In this document: positions 35,778-47,544 of the stretch, piece by piece
Layout of the letters: each line of letters starts with the position of its first letter
Numbering within the stretch: position 1 is the first letter of the stretch
From: Botryotinia globosa
Lineage: Eukaryota; Ascomycota; Leotiomycetes; Helotiales; Sclerotiniaceae
Direction of reading: 5' to 3'
Assembly: GCA_014898425.1 (NCBI GenBank)
Contig: RCSZ01000019.1
Coordinates: 496,001 to 560,000, forward strand
Length of the DNA stretch: 64,000 bases
Notes under the pieces: generated by a model
Told to the model about the DNA's origin: nothing
Database searches by the model: none
What the model saw: only the letters and a program-made list of their open reading frames with translations
Position numbers and translations under genes: made by a program

Positions 35778-37088
35778 TTATGATGCCTTGAAAGGCGTCT
35801 CGTATGGTGCTTCAGCTTGTGGTGTAATACGCGCGAGATGTCTGCGTGCTCCACCCGACCAATCAACAAGAGCGGTATGGGTCACCACTCTGTTGTCCCA
35901 AACAACTACAGTTTTTGGTGCCCACTTGACTCTTACGTGAAAGTCGGCACCTATTGCTATGTGGTCATATAGGAAATTCTTCAAAACGATTAGATAATCT
36001 TCGGTATATTGCAAACATTGGGGAGGACATTACCAATAGTACATCGCTTTCTTCTTGTTTCAGCCCTACGATTTTTCGAGTGACTAGAAGACAGGTCAGT
36101 GACGAACAAATTCAGTGGAGATCGCGTGGACTTACATTGTTTGTTCACATACAATGCCTTTTCTCCAGTTACCGGATGCGTTCGGATAATAGGATGAACG
36201 TTCACGACAGGCTCCCTGCGAGCAATGCCATCCCTATAGCGAGAGGCGTTCACTTGCTCAATACCTGAGTGTGTCGCAGAAAGTCCATGCAGACGTTCCT
36301 TGAATGCATCACTAAGACGATTATATGCTTCGACACCATTAGCAAAGAGGGTATCCCCTCCGGTTTCTGGTACGTCAAGAACATATAGAAAGGTTGTTCC
36401 TGGGGGCTGCTTCTCATATGTGACATCAGAGTGCCATGCTACACTATTTGTTCGAGTCTCGAAGAAGCTATCAGCTGTTTTGTCACCAGCTGCTCTGTGT
36501 ACTAGGTGAACTTCAGGATGATCCAGTGGGGCTCCTGATGTGGGATGGATGTGAGGTCGTCCGAAATAACTGCCATACTTAACAGCATCTGCGATCGGTA
36601 GATCTGCAAAGTCTTGGTCTCTGAAGGCTACGACCTTTCTCTCTGCAACAAATCGAGCCAACTGGTCTTTGCCAGCATCGCTCAACTTGCTTAATTGTAC
36701 GCCTTTGATTTCTGTGCCCATCGCAGGTGTCAATTCAACTGCCTCAACACCCGGTGTAAGTAGTTCTGGATAGGTCGTATCGGCATCCAATCCATGGTCT
36801 CTGTGCTCAAAAGATTCAAGAGGTGGGTATGTAGTATCGTCCCAAGTTGGAAGATAATGTGGATACTGAGTCTGAGTGTTAGAATAATTTTGTTACTCGC
36901 AATGAACTATGGAGAACACATACCGACGCGGCAGCAAACTTGCCAAGACCTTTCTCTTCGGCTTCTTTATCGAACGACGTGGGGGCAAGCTCTTTATAAT
37001 TTCCTAGCTCATCGCGACTGAATCTATGAGTTACAGACTTCTTCACTTGAGTTGGGAGAGCAACTGTTTCTGTTGCTGAAGGCGCCAT
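35778..37088 (-). CDS. TauD-type Fe(II)/2-oxoglutarate-dependent dioxygenase
   Basis: Predicted sulfonate/taurine-type dioxygenase, which uses 2-oxoglutarate and O2 to oxidise a substrate and, in the sulfonate enzymes, release sulfite. Four exons: 37088-36924, 36865-36136, 36083-36034 and 35978-35778; introns of 58, 52 and 55 bp all have GT...AG ends, and the frame closes at 381 aa. Iron ligands are visible as WHSD (His200, Asp202) and the distal His349 in VVTHTALVDW; Arg365 in RHLARIT is the expected 2-oxoglutarate anchor. ALYVNKQFTRKIVGL spans a junction and confirms the splice. Substrate (taurine, other sulfonates, or an alpha-keto-acid analogue) is not determined. Length and motif order are normal for the fungal family. 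Confidence 0.88.
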
Positions 37089-37906
37089 TGTGTTTAAGGT
37101 GGCTTTTATTGTAATGTTTCAATTGTTGGATGTAGAAGTTCAACTTGAGCTTTCTTACCGAAACAGGAATTTGAAGGACTTAAATACATCCGGGCATAAC
37201 CCATGTTCGCAACTTCAACATAACTCATTCCATTCAACCCGTCGATTCTTGATAACGACATCACACAAGATTCTTATTGGAGCTTGCTCCTTGATTACCA
37301 CTCCGCAAGATCTAATCATAGATAACAATCAGATCGTAACACGCTCGGGAGATCCAATACGCAAGCAAAGACAGATGACACGCAATTCGGTGCAGTTGAT
37401 CGTTGAGATATTAGAGTGGTTATTGGTCAATGAATGATGGTGCAATTGTGCTCAACGATCACGAATGTTGTTTGGGGAATGTGATAAGAGAGTGGATATT
37501 TCGGGAATTGAGGGGTAGATAGTCAACATTCATACTCGCCACTTATAGAAACGATTCCTTTCTAAATCATGACCGATATTTCAAATATCTTGGACCCCCA
37601 TCCCGAGATTTCTAACTGACTAGGTACCCACCCCCATAGGAGTGTTGATGCCACACGTGATTAAAAGCTGATACAAGTCACGTGTATTTTCAAAAGGAGC
37701 TTTCTGGTTATTGCAACAAGCATTGGACAGATTCCAAACTTCAAACTTGAAACTTGGATTTGCAGAAAGACAGATTTTTAAGTTATATTCGATCACTCAT
37801 TATGGCTCATGATTAATCCCTGTGAGCATGAGTGCTGAGAAATCAATTGCCAGTATCCATGGTCGCGACTCGCTAAGCTACTACTGTCAAACCTAGCTGT
37901 AATGTT
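37089..37906. other. Intergenic, promoter side of the dioxygenase gene
   Basis: Upstream region of the minus-strand dioxygenase gene. A 115-codon plus-strand frame at 37090-37437 is antisense to the promoter and has no domain. Nothing else seen. Confidence 0.5.
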
Positions 37907-37999
37907 AAGTGGCAAGGGCCAAGATAATGGTCCTTGCTTACATAATATACGCTAAGCTAATCTAGTGTATATACACGTGATACGTGCTAAAAGTGTAAC
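37907..37999. repeat. Dispersed repeat, copy A
   Basis: About 90 bp that match, in inverted orientation, the segment at 58073-58158. Shared words include AAGGGCCAAGATA, CTAAGCTAAT, ATATACACGTGATA and AGTGTAAC, with small gaps. It sits at the edge of the AT-rich island, as expected for the end of a transposon or LTR remnant. Confidence 0.65.
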
Positions 38000-38765
38000 A
38001 TGTACGGAGGTTGACGGCGTAAGTATTGTAAAACATACTAAAAAGCGATTAAGCTTTTCCTCATTTTTATGATTTTGATTAATTATATTATTACGCTGGT
38101 TGAAAATTTATATAATGAACTCTAGGTGATAAAAGTATTGTAAATTTATTCTAATTTTAGCAAAATCACTCAAATTTATCAAATTTCATTTTTTTTTTTT
38201 AGAAATACTATTCTAAATATATTTAGAATCTATTGAAAATTTTAAAAGCTTTAAAAGCTTTAAAATTATAAAAGTTGAAAAAAGGAATGAAAAGCTTCAA
38301 ATTTCGAAAATTTAGGGGGATTAGCTGAATATCTAGTAAAATTACTAAAAGCGGTATTAGAATTTCGTAAAATAGCAACTTTTATTAAAAATGAGGCTTA
38401 TACGACTTACGTCTTTAACCTCTATAAGAGTCTAAAAGTTTTAAGGCCTGAATGCTCGTATATTCGGATTACTTATATTAAAAATTTCAGTCTTGTTATT
38501 TAGCCTCGTTTATTTTTTCAGGCTCTCTAATTTCATTAAATTTGTTATATGAATTTATAAAATCACTATATAATAGATTAAGGCTCGGGTTACGATTATC
38601 AATTTTATAAAAGCATTAGGAAAATTAGAATTATATATCTTTATATAAGGGATTGCCTATTTAAGTCAATTTCACTATATAAATTTTCGAAAAATTAAAA
38701 AACAAAATGTCTATATAAAGGGGATGTTAATATGATACGTACTCGCATAGTCAGGTTTGACTATA
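38000..38765. other. AT-rich decayed island
   Basis: Very AT-rich, stop-dense sequence between the dispersed repeat and the MITE. Composition suggests repeat-induced point mutation of an older element. No coding frame survives. Confidence 0.6.
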
Positions 38766-39122
38766 TAGTAGAACTTGATTATATCGGAATGAAATATTTA
38801 ACTAATTAAATCCGATATAGACAAGATTCCAGTATAAAAAATGATGATCCAAGCGTTTCCACTAAAATTTATATCTGATTTTCATTCCAAATCCCGATAT
38901 TTTCGAAAGTTTATTATATAATCAAGCTTATTAATACTAAAAAAAGCTTATTAAGCTAAATTCACTATCAAAATTTACATCGGATTCTTGAAAAATCAAT
39001 CCGGGATTCCGGTTTTGTCTAAAAATCCGGTATTACCATATAAAAAGTGATCAAATCAGGAAATTTTTCCGATATATCCAAGATTCCGGTATATCCCAGT
39101 CCGGTATAGCCAAGTTCTACTG
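38766..39122. mobile_element. Pogo/Tc1-like MITE, 357 bp
   Basis: Short non-autonomous element. The left end reads TAGTAGAACTTGATTATATC (38766 onward); the complement of the right end reads CAGTAGAACTTGGCTATACC (from 39122). The 22-bp terminal inverted repeats differ at 4 positions, all transitions. The dinucleotide TA flanks both ends (38764-38765 and 39123-39124), the target duplication of Tc1/mariner/pogo elements. Related subterminal words (CCGATATA, AAGATTCC) recur inside. No transposase frame is present, so it would depend on a source elsewhere. Confidence 0.7.
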
Positions 39123-39265
39123 TAGTACTGAATCGGTCCACCCTAGCGTGGCCTAGCGTTGCCTAGCGGCGTCATTCTCTATCTTTTATCTCTGCGGGGC
39201 AACTTTTTTCTCTTTTATCAAAATCCCACCATCCAAAGAAAAAATACAAGAAAAACTCCGCCATC

Positions 39266-40886
39266 ATGTCTGCTATGGATGTCGATGACGCGCCGGTATC
39301 TATTGCCTCCAGATTTCAGACACAAGAACCACAAACCGGTGCTACGTAAGTTTCTTCCTCAGGCATTTTCTCCAAGTTCCTATCGCTGATAGTTTCGAAG
39401 TATTCTCTGCTGCAATTGTGGCGCTCCCATCGATGGAACGACTTCCGCCGGTGCTCTCTGCTATGATTGCGTAAAACTTACAGTCGATGTATCGCAAGGT
39501 ATTCAAAGAGAAGCCACTGTACACTTCTGTCGAGATTGCGAAAGATGGTTACTCCCACCTCAAACCTGGATCCAAGCCTCCCTTGAATCCCGAGAACTCC
39601 TTGCCCTTTGCCTAAAGAAACTTCGAGGTTTACACAAAGTTCGAATTATCGATGCGAGTTTTATCTGGACGGAACCTCATTCTCGAAGAATCAAGGTCAA
39701 GCTTACTATACAAGATTCGGTATCCGAAGGTGTCGTTTTGCAACAGTCATTCGAAGTCGAATATGTGGTTGCCTATCAGCAATGTCCCGATTGTGCGAAA
39801 TCTTATACCGCGAATACATGGAGAGCTTGTGTGCAAGTTAGACAAAAGGTTCCTCACAAGAGAACCTTTTTGTACCTGGAACAATTGATCTTGAAGCATG
39901 GTGCACACAAGGATACCATTAACATCAAGGAAGTCAAGGATGGGTTGGATTTTTTCTTCGCAGCACGAAATTCTGCGGAAAAGTTTGTCGACTTCTTGAA
40001 CTCCGTTGCCCCTATTACAGCAAAGAAGTCTCAAGAACTTATCTCCATGGATATCCACACATCTACTAAATCCTACAAATTCTCCTTTTCCGTCGAGTTG
40101 GTACCAATCTGTAAGGATGATTTGGTTGCGCTTCCAATTAAGTTAGCAAAGTCTGCTGGAAACATTTCCCCTCTTGGTCTTTGCTACCGAATTGGTAATT
40201 CTATCAATATTCTTGACCCACAATCCCTTCAGACTGCCGAAATCAGTTGCCCCATATACTGGCGTGCACCATTCAAACCTTTGGCTGATGTTCAGGAATT
40301 GGTGGAATTCATCATTATGGACATTGAGCCCCTGGGCCCTACAAAGGGACGATGGGCTCTTGCTGAGGCTACCGTTGCTCGTGCATCTGACCTCGGATCA
40401 AATGACAAAACCTTCTACACAAGAACACATCTCGGAAATGTTGTCCATCCTGGAGACTCTGTAATGGGATATATGATGACTGGTACTAATTTCAACAACC
40501 CCCAATACGACGCCCTCGAAGAATCAAATAACTACGCATCGAAAATTCCTGATGTAATGCTTGTCAAGAAACTGTACGCAAGAAAGAAGAAGTCCAAGAA
40601 CAGGAACTGGCGTCTCAAGCGTATGGGTAAAGAAGAAGGAGAAGTCTTACCCAGGAAGCAGGATCAAGAAAAGATGGATAGAGATTATGAGATGTTCTTA
40701 CAGGATGTTGAGGAAGATCCTGAGCTCAGACAGACACTTGCTTTGTACAAGGCTCAACAGGCTCAGAAGGAAGCGGATGCTATGAGTGTGGCTGAGACGA
40801 GTGATGGTGAAGATGAGACACCAAAGATTGATATGAATGAGTTGCTAGACGAGTTTGATGAACTCAATATGAACGACCAACAATGA
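39266..40886 (+). CDS. NMD3: 60S ribosomal subunit export adaptor NMD3
   Basis: NMD3 binds the pre-60S particle in the nucleus and supplies the export signal for the Crm1 pathway, then leaves in the cytoplasm. Exon 1 39266-39345, intron 39346-39400 (55 bp), exon 2 39401-40886; product 521 aa, close to the usual length of about 520. The join gives the family start ATILCCNCGAPIDG. Paired cysteines at 30/33, 47/50 and 70/73 form the N-terminal zinc-binding region, with QQCPDCAKSY further on. The C-terminus has a basic stretch (YARKKKSKNRNWRLKRM, NLS-like) followed by acidic/Leu-rich MNELLDEFDELNM, matching the leucine-rich export signal. Highly conserved housekeeping gene; assignment is firm. 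Confidence 0.96.
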
Positions 40887-41138
40887 GTTTAATGATTCTC
40901 TGATGGTATCTCTCTTATATCCTTGGGTGGCGTTGATTGGAAACGGCGTTTGAATGTTGTTTGCACAACTCAAAATGGTTACTAGGTTGGGAGGCATGCA
41001 AGGGAAAGAGCATCCGGCTAAGCTCGAGGTAGTAAAGTGGCTAGATTGAACGCTACATGTCAGCGCACCATCATCAAGATTTATTTTCTGGATTGCTCAA
41101 AATGTACCTGAATATCTAGCAAAATGCAAAATGAATAT

Positions 41139-41720
41139 TCAGCAGGCTTCACCATTTTTCCAAGTGATTGCTTTAAACCCCATCCTCTCTGTGAGCCAAT
41201 TATCTATACTTTTTCCCCTTTCCTTTTGGTCTTCTCCGAGTATGAGCTCGCTCTGCTCTTTGTCGGGACGTGGACGGTCAGTGCCATACGCCCAATCCAT
41301 GGCATGCAAAGTTCAATAAATAATACATATTTTTCATGGTGCAAATCATGCGTTCTTGTAAAAGACATATGCACAAAATCATGCCCACTATGTTCAGCGG
41401 TTCTTATCAGATACGTAACAAGCAGCAATGTTGCAAACGCAAAGATGTGCACAAGTTCTGATGGAAACTATATCGGCAAATAGGAGCTCGGTTATGGTAC
41501 TATAGACAGATTTAAATGTGATGGGCGAGGTGAATTTGTGGTGCTTTTTGTGGGCGTATTTGTGGAGGAGAGGATGGTGGTCGAATTTGGGTATAGATCC
41601 ATCAATTCGCTTGAGCAACAACATGAGAATGAATGTTCTATTGATAACATTCTTGATAGTTTCTCCAAAATCCTGTTTTCGCTATAGCGCTCGCAGTAAT
41701 AATGGTCTGAGTTTTTGCCA
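41139..41720 (-). pseudogene. Fatty-acid-hydroxylase/sterol-desaturase pseudogene
   Basis: Remnant of an ER-membrane di-iron hydroxylase (fatty acid hydroxylase superfamily, ERG25-like). Family landmarks occur in order but in three different frames. About 41610-41450 reads HHPLLHKYAHKKHHKFTSP (second histidine box, HKKHH). About 41450-41320 reads RTAEHSGHDF and THDLHHEKY (third box, HDLHH). About 41305-41139 reads AMDWAYGTDRP and runs to a stop at 41139. Two frameshifts (near 41445 and between 41345 and 41300) separate them, and no GT-AG pair removes either. The N-terminal half with the first histidine box is missing. An AT-rich insert lies just upstream, at 42100-42808. Confidence 0.8.
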
Positions 41721-42099
41721 CGTCATTTAAATGTTCCCTTTGATTCGATATATACTTGTAGGAGCATTACAGAGTGAAGCAAAGTATAAGTTCACAATAC
41801 AACCCTCCCGCATATAGCAGGCCTCAAGATTAGAGGAGCACCGAGAGATTCAGAAAGCCTGAGGTCAATTACCGTAGCTCAGGGGAACATATTAAACGGA
41901 GTGCCATAATTATCATTTGATAGAAGATATCCTGGTTAACCCCGCACTAATTTCCTATTCTGAAAGGTAGCAGATGTGCGAAGCTGCACCTAAGCGCTTC
42001 TCGGCACAAACAAACGAATGCCGGATTCAAGCTACAGTACGAACAATTGAATGAATATGTTATTGAAAGATTATTAACTTTGATTGAACTTAGCTACTA

Positions 42100-42808
42100 G
42101 CGATCCCTGTGGTAGTAGATTCTGTGGGTAATGAAACAATAGTTTTGTCAATCATAATGAAATCTTAGGTAATCAATTATATATTGAAAGAGTTGTTTTT
42201 AATAAATTAAAGTAATTAATTTTAAAAATTTATATATCATAAAGTTTATTCTAATTAATAAGGTTTTAATAAAATTTCGATAATTTCAAAAATTAAATTG
42301 AAAGTTCATTTGTTGAATTTGATTAATAATCAATGAAATATAAATATAAATATATATATGTTAGAGTTATTTAAAATTTCTATTTATATAGTATATTTTA
42401 TATCGTATAATATAATAGTAAAGTTTTTGATTAAAGAATAAATTAAAAGTAAATAATAAGGAATAGAAACTCTTTTCCTTTTAAGCTTTCAGCTAATACT
42501 TTTTATCTATCTTTAGCTCCTCTACTTATTCCCTTCCTCCTCTTAGCTTCTATACTTACTCCCCTCACTTTCTTAACTCTTATACTCATTTTCTTTTATT
42601 CACTTCTTTATAAGTCTAAATACTAAGATCCTATAGTCTATATTTTCTTTTTATTTATTAAAATTCAATAATAAAAGGGTTACAAAAAGTACTGATTTTA
42701 TTAGTAACAAATATATTATTAATGTTGTAATATATATATATAAATTGGGTGGGAATTTATATTGAATTTCTCTTTATCTCGAATATTCACTTTGCTACTA
42801 CAGGGGAT
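42100..42808. mobile_element. AT-rich insert bounded by short imperfect inverted repeats
   Basis: About 700 bp of AT-rich sequence lies between ATCCCTGTGGTAGTAG (42103-42118) and its imperfect complement GCTACTACAGGGGAT (42794-42808). The flanks have normal composition on both sides, so the change of composition coincides with the inverted ends. No coding frame. A decayed MITE-like element fits, but the ends are short and imperfect and no target duplication is obvious. Confidence 0.4.
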
Positions 42809-43027
42809 GTTCGCTTGGAGAAGAAGCTGCTGCTAGTAAATTTTGTCCATGAGAATGAAAGAGACGGAGGATCCAAGGACTTTCAGGGGGGAAAAGCTGT
42901 GTTAATCAAGCAATGCATGATTTAATCGAAAAAAATCATCTTTGGAACCGAGCAGCTTCTTGCATTGATTTACATGGATTCCTTCTTTTTGCAGTCTGTA
43001 ACCCCGACAGGTTCCATTTCAATCGGT

Positions 43028-43715
43028 ATGCCTTGCAATATAAGTCGAGGATTCCCTCCGAGTTCGGATAAAGTTTCTCCGCCTCTTCAAACTCAAGAAA
43101 AAGAAATCCTTCAGCAAATTTTGTCAAAGCATTCCAAGATGTATGGAGCACGCACATCTAGTCGAAACTTCAGACCAAATCCCCGATATCCGAGAGATAC
43201 ACGCGCTCGGGTTCGTAGACCTCAATGGCATGGTAAGGGATATCGCGAAGGTGGGGATATATTGTTCTTTCAATTACATCGATCCTGTTCTTCTGGTCGT
43301 GGGTATGTTCGGCAGGCCCAATCCCCAGACTATACTAAGGTTGTTACTGAGTCGCGTTCTATAGATTCAGTCGCTACTTTGAGTCCTTTGAGACAGCAAG
43401 CATGCATGATCTTCGCGATGGTCTTGAGAGTAAGTAAATCTACCGATAACATAATTAGGCTTTAAAGCGACTAAACACTGATCAAAAATTTATTTAGATG
43501 AATTGTTAAGGGATTATGAGTTGCCGGAGAATTTACACTTCGAGTTTTTCCTTCGCAGAACACAGATCATAGGGGAAGATGCATTGGTCGGAAGCGTGTT
43601 TGATGGAGGAGAAACAGTGTATGCCAAGGTGTTTGACGACGAAGGCATTGAATTCGTTTGTAGTGGAACTTTTGACAACATATGGCAGGCGAAGGAAAGG
43701 AGGGGTGGACGATGA
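43028..43715 (+). CDS. Tentative small gene, three exons
   Basis: Unrecognised. A consistent model is exons 43028-43302, 43371-43429 and 43498-43715, with two 68-bp introns that start GTATGT and GTAAGT and end TTCAG and TTTAG; the frame closes at 183 aa. The N-terminal half is very basic (Arg/Pro-rich) and the C-terminal half is acidic and hydrophobic (ENLHFEFFLRR, VFDGGETVYAKVFDDEGIEF), which looks protein-like. Exon 1 overlaps two other open frames (plus strand from 43143, reading MEHAHLVETS; minus strand 43157-42936), so its reading is unsure. The last exon is the best supported. Confidence 0.35.
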
Positions 43716-44296
43716 GAGTCAATTTCGACTCTCGAGCTGGTGAACTGTATGGAATGGACCGTAACGAGATGGTGTTAGGGTGAGTCGGAGTCGAAATCCT
43801 CAAAATTTCAATTCGCAGTTTGTAATTTGTAAGTTGAGGAAGTTTCGAATTTGTATTCAATTGTCCCAGCTGAGTTAGAACACCATGGAATTGACCAAGA
43901 AAAATTGGTTAACAAAAACATTCGGATCTCATGACATGCCTCTCCTTTCCCTACCTCTTTCAGCTTCTGGGAATAGACCACTGAGTTGATCGATCCTTTG
44001 GATTCAATGAACACACCCGCGTGGATTACGAAGGTGTAAATATTCTTGCCAGACAATCAAGTAAATACTTGGTCGCAGTTACCTAGTGATATTTCACCAA
44101 TTATCTCGCTATCATCGTAACAACCGTCACGAGTACTTTCCCCATCAACATCAAAAACACGGAAAGAAAACATGTTACCTCCAACAGCCAGACATGAATA
44201 ACTTTATATTATTCCAAGAATATAAATCAAAATACTTTTATCTACCAGGCTAACATAGCCTTTTAACACACTCCGATCCAAAAATAATCAGGGACA

Positions 44297-44940
44297 ATGG
44301 GCTCCGACTCCATAATTTCAATCGGCTCTAGTCCGCCAGGTTCCAATGACTCTGATGCTACAATTCCCATGATCTTAGATCATAGTCCTCCAGGTTCAAC
44401 AGTTCTAATACTGGACTTTCCAGGGTCTCAGAATTTCTTCGTCCAGATTCCAATAGGCCTGGTTTTACACTTCCCCAAATGCCGAGTCTGGGTCCTCCAG
44501 ATTCCACTAGGTCTGGTTTCACACTTCCCGGGTTCTCAAACCCTCTGCCTCCAAATAACTCTAGTACTCAACTTGAAAACTATCCAAATCCTTTGGTTCC
44601 CAATAACTTCAGACCTCCACCCTCTCACAAATTTGGCCCTATAGTTGAGAGTTACTCTGGTGTTACAGATCAAAGAAATCTTCGTCTCCCAATACCAAAT
44701 GGACGCACACTTAAACCTGACCCGCTGATTTACCCCAGACTGATTATCTCGCAACCATGCCTTTCCTGCAGTCATGATCTTCCTTCTGGTGCACCATGCA
44801 ATAGATTCCAGCCTTGCTTTGAATCTGTCAAGTCAAACAAGTTCTGTTCTTTTCCAGAAAGTGCTTATTTAGCTGAACCGGGTTTGATTCTACATTCACC
44901 CCTTACAAATATACGGCTGCTGACAATTGTATTAATCTGA
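44297..44940 (+). pseudogene. Pro/Ser repeat protein gene with one-base deletion in repeat 2
   Basis: The frame begins at ATG 44297 (MGSDSIISIGSSPPGS). The sequence contains tandem units starting CCNCCAG or CGTCCAG at 44333, 44387, 44440 and 44494, and a weaker fifth at 44548. The spacing is 54, 53, 54, 54, so unit 2 has lost one base, near 44397. Before it, the PPGS-type motif is in frame 1; after it, the equivalent motif (PPDSTRSGFTLPG) and the long Pro/Cys-containing tail to the stop at 44940 are in the other frame. Without the deletion the product would be about 214 aa. It is not recognised, has no signal peptide, and carries a Cys-rich part near the end (CLSCSHDLPSGAPC). The deletion could be a real mutation or a sequencing error. 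Confidence 0.5.
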
Positions 44941-45587
44941 ACATCTCCTCTACATTCCGGTGTATCTACCTTATTACCAGTAAGTCAATTGCGTATCTTT
45001 ATCTTATCTGTGGTAAAAATCCAACTAATGCGATTACGTTCGATAGATCTTGGGGAGAAGACATATGTTTTGTTCTCTACGCTATAAACTCACAGCGACA
45101 AATTTGACGCCCAAGTAGTTGTCCAGCAAAAGATTGAATAGCCGCAACTTTCTTTACTCTCAATTCTCCTTATAAACTCATAGCGTGGTTACTGAAAACA
45201 ACACGTGATTATCACGTTTATCTTTAACCGAGCCTTTTACATCTGAGTCCTTGCATTGATTGTCATAATAATAAATAGAACAAATATATCTCGTATAGTC
45301 CGAGGGGAAATGTAGTGATTTATTTTACAAATCACTTATAAAGCAAAAAGATCGAGTATATTTTATCGATTTAATGATAATATACAAGGTATCAACAATG
45401 TAAAACCACTGACGTCGTTGATTAGATTGACAATCTGAACAATATGACGTAGAGGTCTTTATCGATCGTGGTTCTTCCCCGCGCCTGACATTTCGATATA
45501 AGAATGCCATATTCTCAACATCTATTTTCTCTTTTCCATATTCGTTTCGAAACCTTAAATCTAATCAATCAGTTCACTTAATTCAAT
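44941..45587. other. Intergenic, promoter of the alcohol dehydrogenase gene
   Basis: Upstream region of the alcohol dehydrogenase gene. The last 60 bp before the ATG are pyrimidine-rich with CTAATCAATC, typical of fungal leaders. No gene seen. Confidence 0.5.
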
Positions 45588-47098
45588 ATGGCTCTTAGTC
45601 AAGCAGCAGCTCTCCTCGAGAAAGTCGTCGGTCATGATATCAATGCCGTCACCGAACAAGATGTAACAAATCCAGCACGGGACCGTCAAAAGTATGCGGA
45701 TCCAAGTGGCGAGACGATGAAAGCTCTATGTTGGATGGGGAAAAATACTGTCAAGATGCGTAAGTTTCTCCAATTGATAATATCATCAAAACATATCTAA
45801 TATCCCTCTTCGATGAACAGAAGAAGTACCAAAACCAAGAGTCGTTGAGGACAGAGATGTAATTCTAAAAGTTACCGGAAGTACAGTTTGTGGAAGCGAT
45901 CTCCATTTACTTCATGGCTCAGTCGTAGAGTTGGAGAAGGGAGACATTCTCGGTCATGAATTTTGTGGTGAAGTTGAGTCTATGGGCCCAGGTGTAAAGG
46001 GGTTAAAGAAGGGTGATCGTGTGGTTGCCAGTTTCCAGATTGCTTGTGGCGATTGTTACTATTGTGAAAAGAAACAATCATCCCAATGTGAAAAGACGAA
46101 TAGTAATACTATTGAAAATGGAATGGTATGTTCACACGTTGATCGTCGGAAGGATATCAGGTGCTAACTTCGATAGTATGGAGGAAGAACAGCAGGAATG
46201 TTTGGCTACTCTCATTTCACTGGTGGATTTGCAGGTGGTCAAGCAGAGTATGTTAGAGTTCCGTTCGGAGATGTCAATCTTCTTAAGCTTCCATCAAATG
46301 TTCCAGATGAGAAGGGTCTCTTCTTATCAGATGTCATCTGTACATCTTGGAACTGTGTTGTCGACACCGGTGTCGAAAAAGGAGACGTAGTTGCAATTTG
46401 GGGTTCTGGTAAGTATTTATTATCCGCCAATCAGTCAATCATTCTAACCATATCCAGGCCCTATTGGACAAATGTGTGCAGAATTTGCTTTCATCAACGG
46501 TGCATCACGAGTCATCATGATCGACAGTAACTGGAGATTAGACTTCGTCAAGTCTAAAATCCCCAAGGTCGAACTACTCGATTATAGTAAACTTCCTCGG
46601 GGGACCTCAGTTACCTCCAAATTAAAGGAGATGGTTCCACGAGGACCCGATGTCGCACTCGAGTGCGTCGCAGGTGAATATGCCAAAGGCTGGGCTCACT
46701 ACTTCGAGATGATGCTCGGCATGGAAACAGACACATCCGAGATTCTCAACGAAATGATCACATCCGTTAAGAACTTCGGTCGATGTGGTATCACCGGTGT
46801 GTACGTCGGCTACACGAACCACTTCAACATCGGATCTTTGATGGAACGCGGTGTCCGACTTATTGGCAATGGACAAGCTCCTGTACATATGTATTGGGAA
46901 AAACTCCTCGAAATGATTGAGAAGAATGAATTCGATCCTTTGCAAATGGTATCTCATCGGGTTTCATTGGATGAACTTGATGACGTCTACTATAAGTTTG
47001 AGAAGAAGGAGGATGGAATGCAGAAAGTTTTCGTACAGACAAAGTTTTCTGCACCAGCTGCTCCCGGAAGTCCAAGTCTTACAACGTATAAGAAGTGA
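45588..47098 (+). CDS. Zinc-dependent alcohol dehydrogenase (formaldehyde-dehydrogenase-like MDR)
   Basis: Medium-chain NAD(P)-dependent dehydrogenase, probably cytosolic. Four exons: 45588-45759, 45821-46125, 46177-46408 and 46458-47098; introns of 61, 51, 51-type and 49 bp are GT...AG, and the frame closes at 449 aa. Catalytic zinc ligands Cys81 (STVCGSDLH) and His103/Glu104 (GHEFCGEV) are intact. The structural zinc site Cys133, 136, 139, 147 (ACGDCYYCEKK...C) is intact. The nucleotide-binding loop GSGPIGQM spans the third junction. Length and the inserted C-terminal half resemble fungal formaldehyde-dehydrogenase-like enzymes that act without glutathione. The substrate is not decided by sequence. 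No targeting signal. Confidence 0.9.
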
Positions 47099-47544
47099 GG
47101 GATGAATGGAATGTTTAATGAAGGTTGATAATGATGATGAAAACTTGTATTTTTAGCAAAAAAGCAATGTATCAATATTTTATTACGAAACAAGGGGTTC
47201 CTATGAAGAGATTACATCTTACATTACGGGTAGTCAATCGTCTCAATAAGTCATTGGACCACAACTCCTAAGTAAAATTGTTACGATTTCTGTCAATCCC
47301 GCGTAATTTTCCACTCCTCACGTCTTCCCTCAGTCAGACCTCTGGGTTAAACAATTTGAACATGAACACCATAACTCCTCAGCCGACGGCCTCTCTTAAA
47401 TCATTGCACTTCCGCTCCCTCCCACTGAAACTTCAACCCCTTAGATTCTGCCTCGTTACTTTCATTTCATTCCATCGTAAATCATCTCAAGCTCGTCCAC
47501 GTATATACATTTACCCCTTCATTTAACCGAACATTGTCAGCCAT
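47099..47544. other. Convergent 3' intergenic region
   Basis: Lies between the converging alcohol dehydrogenase and nuclease genes. No gene or repeat seen; it should hold both polyadenylation regions. Confidence 0.6.

Noticed and set aside
37090..37437. 115-codon plus-strand frame upstream of the dioxygenase gene
   Set aside because: Occupies the promoter of a well-supported minus-strand gene and has no domain.
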